Assembly (NCBI GenBank): GCA_036503065.1
Contig: DASXXM010000130.1
Coordinates: forward strand, 1 to 7,139
From: DATEPR01 sp036503065
Lineage (GTDB): Bacteria > Actinomycetota > Actinomycetes > Mycobacteriales > Pseudonocardiaceae
DNA length: 7,139 bases
Reading direction: 5' to 3'
Part shown: positions 1 through 5,820 of the stretch, piece after piece
Layout: every line of letters begins with the position of its first letter
Numbering within the stretch: the stretch's first letter is position 1
Translations under genes and position numbers: made by a program
The notes under the pieces: model-generated
Database searches by the model: none
Seen by the model: only the letters and a program-made list of their open reading frames with translations
Told to the model about the DNA's origin: nothing

Positions 1-252
1 CGCGACGTCGTCGGTCTTCTTGGCAACTTCCTTGACCAGCTCGGCCCCGATCTTCTCCCACGGGTCCTCGAGCTCGATCTCCTTGGCGATGGACACGCCA
101 TCATTGGTGATGGTCGGCGCGCCCCACTTCTTCTCCAGCACGACATTGCGGCCCCGCGGGCCGAGCGTCACCTTGACGGTGTCAGCGAGGATGTTCATGC
201 CACGCTCGAGACCGCGGCGGGCGTCCTCGTCGAACGCGATCATCTTGGCCAT
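1..252 (-). CDS. groEL: 60-kDa chaperonin GroEL, N-terminal 84 residues (partial, cut by window edge)
   Basis: This is the start of the ATP-dependent Hsp60 chaperonin, which forms cytosolic double rings and folds proteins inside its cavity together with GroES. The visible part begins MAKMIAFDEDARRGLERG and contains the nucleotide-binding signature TLGPRGRNVV (residues 29-38), then TNDGVSIAKEIELEDP (49-64) and VAKKTDDVA at the edge. The next expected residues, GDGTT, lie outside the window. The ATG at 252-250 is preceded by GGAGGA at 268-263, ten bases upstream. It closely resembles M. tuberculosis GroEL2 as I recall that sequence. The Lys usual in LGPKGRN is Arg here, a conservative change. 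No groES lies upstream, which fits the stand-alone groEL copy of actinobacteria. Regulation is by the promoter and two CIRCE operators at 427-488. The call is very secure; whether it is the essential or the accessory paralogue is inferred from synteny. Confidence 0.97.
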   Translation of the reverse strand, partial: MAKMIAFDEDARRGLERGMNILADTVKVTLGPRGRNVVLEKKWGAPTITNDGVSIAKEIELEDPWEKIGAELVKEVAKKTDDVA

Positions 253-426
253 TGCTTGGTGGTCCTCCGATTGCACACCATGGCCAGCTCCGCCGCTCGC
301 GCGACGGACTGCCATGACAGGACACGTGGCTCGGCCAGGCTCGGTGCCCGCGACGGACGACCGGACCGGGGTTCCGATCCAGCCTCACCGTCCCGACCTC
401 ACGACAGGCCCGCGGTGCGGGCATGC

Positions 427-453
427 CTGGCACTCAGGGGGTCCGAGTGCCAA
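427..453 (-). promoter_or_regulatory. CIRCE operator, promoter-proximal copy (HrcA site)
   Basis: Read on the minus strand this is TTGGCACTC, a 9-bp spacer, then GAGTGCCAG. It matches the CIRCE consensus at 8 of 9 and 7 of 9 bases. The two changed inner bases are compensatory, so TGGCACTC/GAGTGCCA is a perfect 8-bp inverted repeat. Its centre lies 35 bp from that of the distal copy, and it covers roughly +1 to +26 of the predicted groEL transcript. It would therefore also appear as a hairpin at the 5' end of the mRNA. Confidence 0.88.
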
Positions 454-458
454 AACCG

Positions 459-487
459 TGTTTAGCACTCTCCGCCCTCGAGTGCAA
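459..487 (-). promoter_or_regulatory. groEL promoter (candidate -35 and -10)
   Basis: On the minus strand TTGCAC (487-482) and TAAACA (464-459) are separated by 17 bp, a good vegetative sigma-70-type spacing with a fair -35 and a moderate -10. Both hexamers lie in the arms of the distal CIRCE element, so a bound repressor would block RNA polymerase. The start of transcription would fall near 452, giving a groEL leader of about 200 nt (452-253). In that leader I see only small inverted repeats, such as CCCGC/GCGGG near 410-422, and no recognisable riboswitch. The assignment is inferred from sequence match and placement. Confidence 0.65.
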
Positions 488-488
488 G
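462..488 (-). promoter_or_regulatory. CIRCE operator, promoter-distal copy (HrcA site)
   Basis: Read on the minus strand this is CTTGCACTC, a 9-bp spacer, then GAGTGCTAA. The CIRCE consensus is TTAGCACTC-N9-GAGTGCTAA. The left arm matches 7 of 9 bases and the right arm 9 of 9. CIRCE is the operator bound by the heat-shock repressor HrcA upstream of groE and dnaK operons in many bacteria. The site spans the candidate -35/-10 pair of groEL, the expected position for repression. Confidence 0.92.
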
Positions 489-508
489 AACAGCAGGTCA
501 TCCACTGC

Positions 509-1840
509 CTACGGGCCGGACCGTCCGGGGAAGGTGGTAGGCAGGTCGCCCTGGTTGTTGCCACCACCGGAACCGACCAGCACGGTGGGCAGGGCGCCGC
601 CCGAACCGGTCCGGCCGGGGCTGCCGCTGCCACTGCTGCCGCCGCTGTTGTTGGTGAACGCGATGATCAGCACGACGATCACCACGATCGCGGCCACGCC
701 GACCAGGATCGGCACCCCCCACCGAGAGAGCGGGCCCCGCTCCGGGGTGAACGCGCTGGCACCGGCGGGAGTGGGCGGGCGCAGGCGCATCGGCTCGCCG
801 GTTACCGGCGGCAGACCACCCGGTTGGGGAACACCCGGTCGGGCCGCCGGCTGCTGCGGATAGCCACCCGCCGGGTAGATCGCGCCGGGCGGGCGCTGCC
901 GTTGATACAGCGGTTGGTTGGATTGCTGGCTCGGCGGCTGCTGGACCGGGATCGGGCCGCTGGCCGGCTGGACCGGCCTGGCCCGGTCCGGTGGCACGCC
1001 GGGCCGGGCGACCGCGGCCAGCGCGGATCGGGCCGCGGCGATCAGCGACCGGCAGTCCGGGTAGCGGCCGTCCGGTTCCTTGGCCATACCGGTTCGGATC
1101 ACCGTGTCGATGGACCCCGGCAGCGTGACCAGTCCGGTGACCGAGGGCGCCTCGCGGCTCAGGTGGCCCGCGATCACCTCCGGCACCTGACCCTGGAACG
1201 GCGGCCGCCCGGTCAGGCAGGCGAACAGCACGCATGCCAGCGCGTACTCGTCGGTCCGGCCGTCCACCGGCTCGCCGCGCAGGTGCTCGGGCGCGGCATA
1301 GGTGGGCGAGCCGAGGAAGTCGCCGCTGCGGGTGCGGTGGCCGGTGGCACCACGGCGGGTCAGGCCGAAGTCGGCCAGGTAGACGTGCTCGCTGGCGGAC
1401 TCGCGGGTGGTGACGAGGACGTTGGCCGGCTTCACGTCCAGGTGGACCAGACCATTTTCGTGCAGGTTGTCCAGTGCCTCCGCGACCTGGGCCAGCAGCG
1501 CCAGCGTGCGGGCCGGGGACAGCGGACCGTCCTTGATCAGGTTGGCGAGGTCGGCGCCGTCGACCAGCCGCATCGCGATGAACAGCAGGCCGTTGACCTC
1601 GCCGAAGTCGTAGAGCGGCACGACGTTCGCGTGGTCGATGGCGGACGTGTTGCGTGCCTCGTCGACGAACCGTTCCCGGAACTCGTTGTCCCCGGTCAGG
1701 TTCTCGCCCATCACCTTCAGCGCGACCTTGCGACCGAGCCGGACGTCCGTCGCCCGGTACATGACGCTCATCCCGCCGCGGCCCAGCACACCGTCGATGC
1801 GGTAATGACCGATGCGACGCCCGGTGAGGTCCTCCGACAC
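509..1840 (-). CDS. Membrane-anchored serine/threonine protein kinase (Hanks/PknB type, non-RD)
   Basis: This 443-aa protein should phosphorylate Ser/Thr of unknown cytosolic targets. The kinase domain (about 10-275) has the glycine loop GRGGMS (20-25), the VALK lysine K42, helix-C E61, catalytic-loop HLDVKPANVL (133-142; D135, N140), DFG (157-159), YAAPE (181-185) and D197. All key catalytic residues are present, but the HRD motif reads HLD, so it is a non-RD kinase. A Pro/Gln-rich linker follows (about 279-372), then one transmembrane helix (about 374-396) and a 47-residue Gly/Ser-rich external tail. No PASTA or other known sensor domain is seen. The GTG start at 1840-1838 gives MSEDLTGRRIGHYRID; it lacks a strong ribosome site, but TAGGCT six bases upstream could be the -10 of a leaderless transcript. 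It lies 35 bp after the AIM24-family gene and ends 21 bp before the groEL -35, with no terminator visible. Kinase identity is secure; substrate and ligand are unknown. Confidence 0.95.
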   Translation of the reverse strand: MSEDLTGRRIGHYRIDGVLGRGGMSVMYRATDVRLGRKVALKVMGENLTGDNEFRERFVDEARNTSAIDHANVVPLYDFGEVNGLLFIAMRLVDGADLANLIKDGPLSPARTLALLAQVAEALDNLHENGLVHLDVKPANVLVTTRESASEHVYLADFGLTRRGATGHRTRSGDFLGSPTYAAPEHLRGEPVDGRTDEYALACVLFACLTGRPPFQGQVPEVIAGHLSREAPSVTGLVTLPGSIDTVIRTGMAKEPDGRYPDCRSLIAAARSALAAVARPGVPPDRARPVQPASGPIPVQQPPSQQSNQPLYQRQRPPGAIYPAGGYPQQPAARPGVPQPGGLPPVTGEPMRLRPPTPAGASAFTPERGPLSRWGVPILVGVAAIVVIVVLIIAFTNNSGGSSGSGSPGRTGSGGALPTVLVGSGGGNNQGDLPTTFPGRSGP

Positions 1841-1875
1841 GTACGGAGCCTAACGTTGTCGTTCCGGCACTTCGC

Positions 1876-2538
1876 TCAGCGGCCGGCAGGTGGGTGCGCG
1901 GCCAGCCAGTTGGCCATCGCGCGCGGTCCCCTGGTCTGCGTGACGAGTTGCCCCGGCCCGGCGAAGTCGAGCACCAGGCCGGCGCCGGTGCGGACGGACT
2001 GGTCGGTGGACGCGTGCGCGGCGCGCAGCCGGCACGGCACGGTCTCCGGATACGCCACCACGTGCCCCGGATCGACGGTGATCAGCTCACCGGGCGCCAG
2101 CGTGACCAGGTCCAACGCGCCGAAACAGGCCAGCACCAGCGGACCGGAACCCTCCGCGTAGGCGAGGAAACCGACGTCACCGCCGAACATCGCGCCGAAG
2201 CCGGGCCACCCGGTGGCCAGCCCGACGGTGCCGGCCGCGGCCACCCACGCGTCCCTGGCGAAACACCAGCCGGCCGCGCCGTCCAGGTCGAGGATGTGCA
2301 GGTCACCGGGCAGGTTCGGGGCCACGTCCAGCCAGCCGCCCTCGGCCGGCGCCGTGCACACCTCGGCGTCCCGCCACGATCGCGACAGCGGCCGGAACAC
2401 GGTGGCGCCGGCACGTTCGATGCCGATGCCGTAGCTGCTGGCCACCATCGCGCCCGCGGCGGTCTGCACGGACTCGTTGGGCGCGAGCAACAGCCGGGCC
2501 ACCCCGAACGTGGGCGTGTGTCGCGTGCGAACCTGCAC
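1876..2538 (-). CDS. AIM24 family protein (TIGR00266/DUF124-like), function unknown
   Basis: This 220-aa protein has the beta-rich pattern of the AIM24/TIGR00266 family: RHTPTFGVARLLLAPNES (6-23), GAMVASS (29-35), LPGDLHILDLDG (76-87), GDVGFLAYAEGSGPLVLACFGAL (120-142, hydrophobic strands) and PGELITVDPGHVVAYPETV (149-167). Yeast Aim24 is a mitochondrial inner-membrane organisation factor; the bacterial members have no established biochemical role, so none is claimed here. It has no signal peptide or clear membrane helix and is probably cytosolic. The GTG start at 2538-2536 is chosen because GGAGGGG lies at 2550-2544, five bases upstream, and because family similarity begins at residue 1; a frame open to 2790 would add unrelated sequence. 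The stop is 35 bp before the kinase gene on the same strand, so the two are likely co-transcribed. The family call rests on recalled motif patterns. Confidence 0.85.
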   Translation of the reverse strand: MQVRTRHTPTFGVARLLLAPNESVQTAAGAMVASSYGIGIERAGATVFRPLSRSWRDAEVCTAPAEGGWLDVAPNLPGDLHILDLDGAAGWCFARDAWVAAAGTVGLATGWPGFGAMFGGDVGFLAYAEGSGPLVLACFGALDLVTLAPGELITVDPGHVVAYPETVPCRLRAAHASTDQSVRTGAGLVLDFAGPGQLVTQTRGPRAMANWLAAHPPAGR

Positions 2539-2629
2539 GTGCGCCCCTCCCCGATCAGTCCCGCCGACGTTCCCGGTGGGAGTGTGGCATGTCGCGGAGT
2601 GTGCGGCAGGTGGTGTGAGGATGTCCCAC
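2539..2629. promoter_or_regulatory. Divergent intergenic region between the AIM24-family gene and moeA
   Basis: These 91 bp separate two divergent starts and must hold whatever initiates both transcripts if neither starts inside a neighbour. It contains the GGAGGGG ribosome site of the minus-strand gene (2550-2544) and GAGG at 2617-2620, nine bases before the preferred moeA ATG. I found no convincing -35/-10 pair on either strand and no clear inverted repeat, so the promoters here remain unassigned. Confidence 0.5.
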
Positions 2630-3856
2630 ATGTCTGCCCAACGCGCGTTGGTCACGGTCGAGGAACACCAGTCCAGGGTGGCCGCGCTGATCGGCCTGCT
2701 GCCCGTGGTCGAACTGCCGACCGACGACTGCCTCGGCATGGTGTTGGCGCGGGACCTGAGCACGTCGATTCCGTTGCCGCCCTTCGACAACTCCGCGATG
2801 GACGGCTACGCGGTGCGCGCCGCCGACCTGGCAGGCGCGAGCCGGGCGACGCCGGTCGAGCTGCCGGTGGTCGAGGACATCCCGGCCGGCCGGATCGACG
2901 TGGTGCCGTTGGTGCCGGGCACGGCGCACCGGATCATGACCGGCGCGCCGTTGCCGCCCGGCGCGGACGCGGTGGTGCAGGTCGAGCTGACCGACGCCGG
3001 CACCGCGCGGGTGCGCCTGTACGCCGAGGTGAGCGCCGGGACACATCTACGACTCGCAGGCGAGGACGTCGAAGCGGGCGCGGTCGTGCTCGCGGCGGGC
3101 ACCGCGCTCGGTCCGTTCCAGCTCGGGCTCGCGGCGGCGACCGGCGCGCCGGCGCTGCCGGTGTACCGGCGCCCACGGGTCCTGGTGCTGTCCACCGGTT
3201 CCGAGCTGGTCGCGCCGGGGCAACCGTTGCGGCCGGGGCAGATCTACGAGTCCAACGGGACGATGCTGGCCGCCGCGGTGCGTTCGGTCGGCGGCGAGCC
3301 GGAGCTGCTGCGGTTCGTGCCGGACGATGTGGCGCAGTTCCACGCCGCGCTGGACGAGCGGGTGGCAGGCGCCGACCTGGTGATCACGTCCGGCGGGGTG
3401 AGCGCGGGCGCCTACGAGGTGGTCAAGGACGCGCTGAGCGGCCGGGGCGTCACCTTCTACCGGGTGGCCATGCAGCCCGGCGGGCCACAGGGGGCCGGGC
3501 GGTACCTGGGCGTGCCGGTGGTGACGCTGCCCGGCAACCCGGTGAGCGCGGCCATCTCGTTCGAGATCTTCGTCCGGCCCGCGTTGCTGGTCGCGGCGGG
3601 CCACCGGTTGGCGGACCGGTCGCGGCCGCGCGCCACGCTGCTCGCCGACGTCAGCGCGCCTGCCGGCCGGCGGCAGTACCGGCGCGGCTGGTACAGCCCG
3701 GACCAGGGCGTCGTCGGCCCGGTCGGCGGCCCGGGATCGCACCTGCTCGCCTCGCTGTCCAAGGCGAACTGCCTGTTCGTGGTGCCCGAGGAGACGACCG
3801 AGATCCGTGCCGGCGGCGAAGTCGAAGTGATTCCGTTGGCCGAACTGGCCGGCTGA
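2630..3856 (+). CDS. moeA: Molybdopterin molybdenumtransferase MoeA
   Basis: MoeA inserts molybdate into adenylated molybdopterin, the last common step of molybdenum cofactor synthesis in the cytosol. The 408-aa protein has normal family length. Signature segments are FDNSAMDGYAV (52-62), RIMTGAPLPPGAD (101-113), STGSELV (188-194), GQIYESNG (203-210), PDD (231-233), TSGGVSAG (253-260) and LPGNPVSA (300-307); the C-terminal domain ends SHLLASLSKANCLFVVPE. Against E. coli MoeA from memory, D59, E188 and D228 are kept. The lysine-rich KLAIKPGKP becomes RVAMQPGGP (278-286), and the Asp of GEADY becomes Glu (E263). ATG 2630 is preferred because GAGG lies nine bases upstream; ATG 2621 is in frame but directly abuts that GAGG. 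The gene corresponds by position to M. tuberculosis moeA2. No other cofactor gene is in the window. Family is certain; full activity is less so. Confidence 0.95.
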   Translation: MSAQRALVTVEEHQSRVAALIGLLPVVELPTDDCLGMVLARDLSTSIPLPPFDNSAMDGYAVRAADLAGASRATPVELPVVEDIPAGRIDVVPLVPGTAHRIMTGAPLPPGADAVVQVELTDAGTARVRLYAEVSAGTHLRLAGEDVEAGAVVLAAGTALGPFQLGLAAATGAPALPVYRRPRVLVLSTGSELVAPGQPLRPGQIYESNGTMLAAAVRSVGGEPELLRFVPDDVAQFHAALDERVAGADLVITSGGVSAGAYEVVKDALSGRGVTFYRVAMQPGGPQGAGRYLGVPVVTLPGNPVSAAISFEIFVRPALLVAAGHRLADRSRPRATLLADVSAPAGRRQYRRGWYSPDQGVVGPVGGPGSHLLASLSKANCLFVVPEETTEIRAGGEVEVIPLAELAG

Positions 3857-3924
3857 ACAGGCACGATCACGTACAGTCTCCGGACATCAACGGTATGCTT
3901 GCAAGGCCCCGCTGTGAGGCGAAT

Positions 3925-3930
3925 TACACT
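3925..3930 (+). promoter_or_regulatory. Candidate -10 element for psd-pssA
   Basis: TACACT fits the actinobacterial TANNNT -10 pattern and lies about 110 bp before psd. The nearest -35-like hexamer, TTGCAA at 3899-3904, is 20 bp upstream, longer than ideal. A second TANNNT, TATGCT at 3894-3899, has no good -35 partner. If used, TACACT would start a leader of about 100 nt carrying both stem-loops below. The assignment is weak, resting on sequence match and the 181-bp gap after moeA. Confidence 0.35.
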
Positions 3931-3942
3931 GGGCACGAGCGG

Positions 3943-3992
3943 GACACCGGCGGAGGCGTGCGCCGTCGGGGGGTGCACGCCCCGCCGGTGTC
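3943..3992 (+). other. Strong stem-loop upstream of psd (possible structured mRNA leader)
   Basis: GACACCGGCGG (3943-3953) pairs perfectly with CCGCCGGTGTC (3982-3992). Inside it GGCGTGC (3955-3961) pairs perfectly with GCACGCC (3975-3981). Only A3954 is bulged, giving 18 base pairs closed by a 13-nt loop. The loop carries six G's (3968-3973). No T-run follows, so it is not a standard intrinsic terminator. It sits between moeA and psd and could be a regulatory leader, an mRNA-stability element, a U-less terminator for moeA, or a protein-binding palindrome. The structure is read directly; any role is inference. Confidence 0.75.
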
Positions 3993-4012
3993 ACGGCGTA
4001 GCGTGACGCCGT
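3990..4012 (+). other. Second stem-loop with two mutually exclusive pairings, upstream of psd
   Basis: ACGGCGT (3993-3999) pairs with ACGCCGT (4006-4012), a 7-bp stem with a 6-nt loop that abuts the large stem-loop. An alternative pairing, GTCACG (3990-3995) with CGTGAC (4002-4007), also closes 6 nt. It takes the last three bases of the large stem, so the two arrangements compete. The psd ribosome site AAGGA (4031-4035) is 18 bases downstream and outside both stems. Confidence 0.55.
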
Positions 4013-4037
4013 TCGCGACCCCTGACTGGCAAGGACC

Positions 4038-4787
4038 ATGACCGACGACGATCAACTCGCCGACGCCGATCCCCATTCCGCCGGCCCCGTCGCCCACCTG
4101 GTCGCGCTGGCCAGGCAGACGGTGCCGCCGATGCATCCGGCCGGCCGGCCGATCGTGGCGGCCGCGGCGCTCGGCACCGTCCTGCTACGCCGGCTGTGGC
4201 GGCCGCTCGGCCTGCCGGCCGGGCTGCTGACCGCCTGGTGCGCCTGGTTCTTCCGTGAACCGCGCCGGGTCACGCCGCGCCGTGCCGGCATCGTGGTCGC
4301 GCCTGCCGACGGCACGGTGGCCCGGATCGTCGAGGCGGCGCCGCCGGCCGAACTGGGCCTCGGGCCCGCGCCGATGATCCGGATCAGCGTGTTCCTGTCC
4401 GTGTTCGACGTGCACGTGCAACGGCTGCCGACCGACGGCGAGATCCGCGCGATCCACTACCGGCCCGGCAAGTTCCTGTCCGCCGACCTGGACAAGGCGA
4501 GCGAGGACAACGAGCGCAACACGATGTGGCTGATCAGCCCTGCCGGCCAGGACGTCGTCGTGGTCCAGATCGCCGGGCTGATCGCCCGCCGGATCGTGTG
4601 CTCGGTCACCGAGGGCGACAAGGCCGTGGCCGGTGCCACCTATGGCCTGATCCGGTTCGGCTCGCGGGTGGACACGTACGTGCCGCTGGGCAGCCGGGTG
4701 CGGATCGAGGCGGGCCAGCACACCATCGGCGGCGAGACGGTACTGGCCGAATTCCCGGACCGGAACGGGACCGACCGTGCCGAATAG
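4038..4787 (+). CDS. psd: Phosphatidylserine decarboxylase proenzyme, short type
   Basis: Psd removes CO2 from phosphatidylserine to make phosphatidylethanolamine at the inner face of the membrane. The proenzyme cleaves itself so that a Ser becomes the pyruvoyl cofactor. In this 249-aa protein the site is G208-S209 within RFGSRVDTYVP, the form used by short Psd proteins in place of LGST. The other predicted self-cleavage residues are D91 in APADG and H126 in FDVHVQR. Cleavage would give a beta chain of about 208 residues and an alpha chain of about 41. A hydrophobic stretch at about 38-71 likely holds it at the membrane. It matches M. tuberculosis Psd (about 231 aa) from HLVALARQTVPPMHPAGRP onward. 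ATG 4038 is the only good start, since an in-frame TGA lies at 4023-4025. AAGGA is just two bases upstream, unusually close, suggesting modest initiation. It overlaps pssA by 11 bp. Confidence 0.97.
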   Translation: MTDDDQLADADPHSAGPVAHLVALARQTVPPMHPAGRPIVAAAALGTVLLRRLWRPLGLPAGLLTAWCAWFFREPRRVTPRRAGIVVAPADGTVARIVEAAPPAELGLGPAPMIRISVFLSVFDVHVQRLPTDGEIRAIHYRPGKFLSADLDKASEDNERNTMWLISPAGQDVVVVQIAGLIARRIVCSVTEGDKAVAGATYGLIRFGSRVDTYVPLGSRVRIEAGQHTIGGETVLAEFPDRNGTDRAE

Positions 4788-5808
4788 GACCACGCCCGGG
4801 GTTCGGGTGTTGCCCAACGCGATCACCGTGCTGGCCCTGTGCTCCGGCCTGTCCGCGGTGCAGTTCGCGTTGAGCGGCTACTACCAGCTGGCCATCGCGG
4901 CGGTGGGGCTGGCCGCCGTGTTCGACAGCCTGGACGGCCGGATCGCCCGGCTGCTCGACGCGACCAGCAGGATGGGCGCCGAACTGGACTCGCTGTCCGA
5001 CGCGATCGCGTTCGGCGTCGCGCCCGCGCTGGTGCTCTTCATCTGGCGGCTGCACGAGTACCGGGCAGGCTGGGTGGTCGCGCTGGTGTTCGCCGTGTGC
5101 ATGGTGCTGCGCCTCGCCCGGTTCAACACGTTGCTCGACGACGCGGACCAGCCGCCCTACGCCAAGGAGTTCTTCGTCGGCGTACCGGCGCCGGCCGGTG
5201 GGCTGCTGGCCATGCTGCCGCTCGGGCTGTTCGAACAGGTCGGCGCGGGCTGGTGGTCGTCGCGGGCCGCGGTGACCATCTGGGCCGTCGCGGTGGCGGC
5301 GCTGCTGATCAGCCGGATCCCGACCCTGTCCGCGAAGACCGTGCGGGTGCCGGCCAAGGCGGTCGCGCCGATGTTGGTGCTGGTCGGCCTGCTCGCGGCC
5401 GCGATCATCACGTTCCCGCTCGGCACCCTGGTGGTCGCGATGCTGGTCTACCTGGCGCACATTCCGTTCGCCTGGCGCCGGTACCACTGGCTGGCCGGGC
5501 ACCCGGAGGCGTGGGCGGTGCCGCCACGCGAACGCAGGGCGATCCGGCGGGCCGGCACCGCGCGCAGGCTGGGCCTGCGCCCCCCGCTGCGCCGGGTCGC
5601 GGGCGCGGCCCGACGGGCGGTCGGCCGCCCGCGACGGGACGCCGTGCCGACCGGGCCGCTGATGCTGCCGATGGAGCCCGGCCTGCGGCCGGTGCCGGCA
5701 CCCGGGCTGACCCGGCGCGGCTGGCGGCGGATGGGCTTGCGTCGCGTCGGCCTGCGCCGCGTCGGCCAGGCCCGGCCGGGCGAGTCGAGCGACCGTCAGC
5801 GCAACTGA
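4777..5808 (+). CDS. pssA: CDP-diacylglycerol-serine O-phosphatidyltransferase
   Basis: PssA is a membrane enzyme that joins CDP-diacylglycerol and L-serine to give phosphatidylserine and CMP, supplying the substrate for Psd. The 343-aa protein has the complete CDP-alcohol phosphotransferase signature DGRIAR-x8-G-x3-D-x3-D, with metal and substrate aspartates D50, D53, D71 and D75, and several hydrophobic helices between about 12 and 230. The segment LARFNTLLDDADQPPYAKEFFVGVPAPAG (113-141) matches the family. GTG 4777 starts inside psd, with the psd TAG at 4785-4787, and GGGA six bases upstream acts as a weak ribosome site; the overlap implies translational coupling. The tail from 251 to 343 is unusual: 27 Arg, no Lys and only five acidic residues, with GLRRV repeated twice at 320-329. 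M. tuberculosis PssA, as I recall it, is about 286 aa with a shorter basic tail. Function is confident; the tail's role is unknown. Confidence 0.97.
   Translation: MPNRTTPGVRVLPNAITVLALCSGLSAVQFALSGYYQLAIAAVGLAAVFDSLDGRIARLLDATSRMGAELDSLSDAIAFGVAPALVLFIWRLHEYRAGWVVALVFAVCMVLRLARFNTLLDDADQPPYAKEFFVGVPAPAGGLLAMLPLGLFEQVGAGWWSSRAAVTIWAVAVAALLISRIPTLSAKTVRVPAKAVAPMLVLVGLLAAAIITFPLGTLVVAMLVYLAHIPFAWRRYHWLAGHPEAWAVPPRERRAIRRAGTARRLGLRPPLRRVAGAARRAVGRPRRDAVPTGPLMLPMEPGLRPVPAPGLTRRGWRRMGLRRVGLRRVGQARPGESSDRQRN
5734..5763 (+). repeat. Two 15-bp tandem units in pssA encoding GLRRV-GLRRV
   Basis: GGCTTGCGTCGCGTC (5734-5748) is followed directly by GGCCTGCGCCGCGTC (5749-5763). The units differ at two bases, both synonymous, and each encodes Gly-Leu-Arg-Arg-Val (residues 320-324 and 325-329 of PssA). 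The preceding WRRMG resembles a decayed further unit. Such short in-frame duplications are a plausible route by which the basic tail grew. Confidence 0.7.
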
Positions 5809-5820
5809 GGTTGCCCTAGT

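Noticed and set aside
20..2161. A 713-codon open frame on the plus strand
   Set aside because: It is antisense to groEL, the kinase and the AIM24-family gene, all of which have clear family motifs. The translation is low-complexity Arg/Gly/Ala, typical of a shadow frame in high-GC DNA.
2477..2629. Upstream start for moeA at 2477
   Set aside because: The added 51 residues overlap the AIM24-family gene and have no MoeA similarity. The ATG at 2630 gives normal family length and a suitably spaced GAGG.
2539..2790. N-terminal extension of the AIM24-family gene to 2790
   Set aside because: It would run antisense through the moeA start and adds residues unlike the family. The GTG at 2538 has a strong GGAGGGG ribosome site and begins at the family's normal N-terminus.
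3943..3992. Standard intrinsic terminator after moeA
   Set aside because: The stem is strong but is followed by ACGGCGTAGCG with no T-run, and it lies 86 bp past the stop codon. It is listed as a structured element of unknown role instead.
1894..4041. A 715-codon open frame on the plus strand
   Set aside because: It overlaps moeA in another frame and gives Arg/Gly-rich sequence with no recognisable domain.
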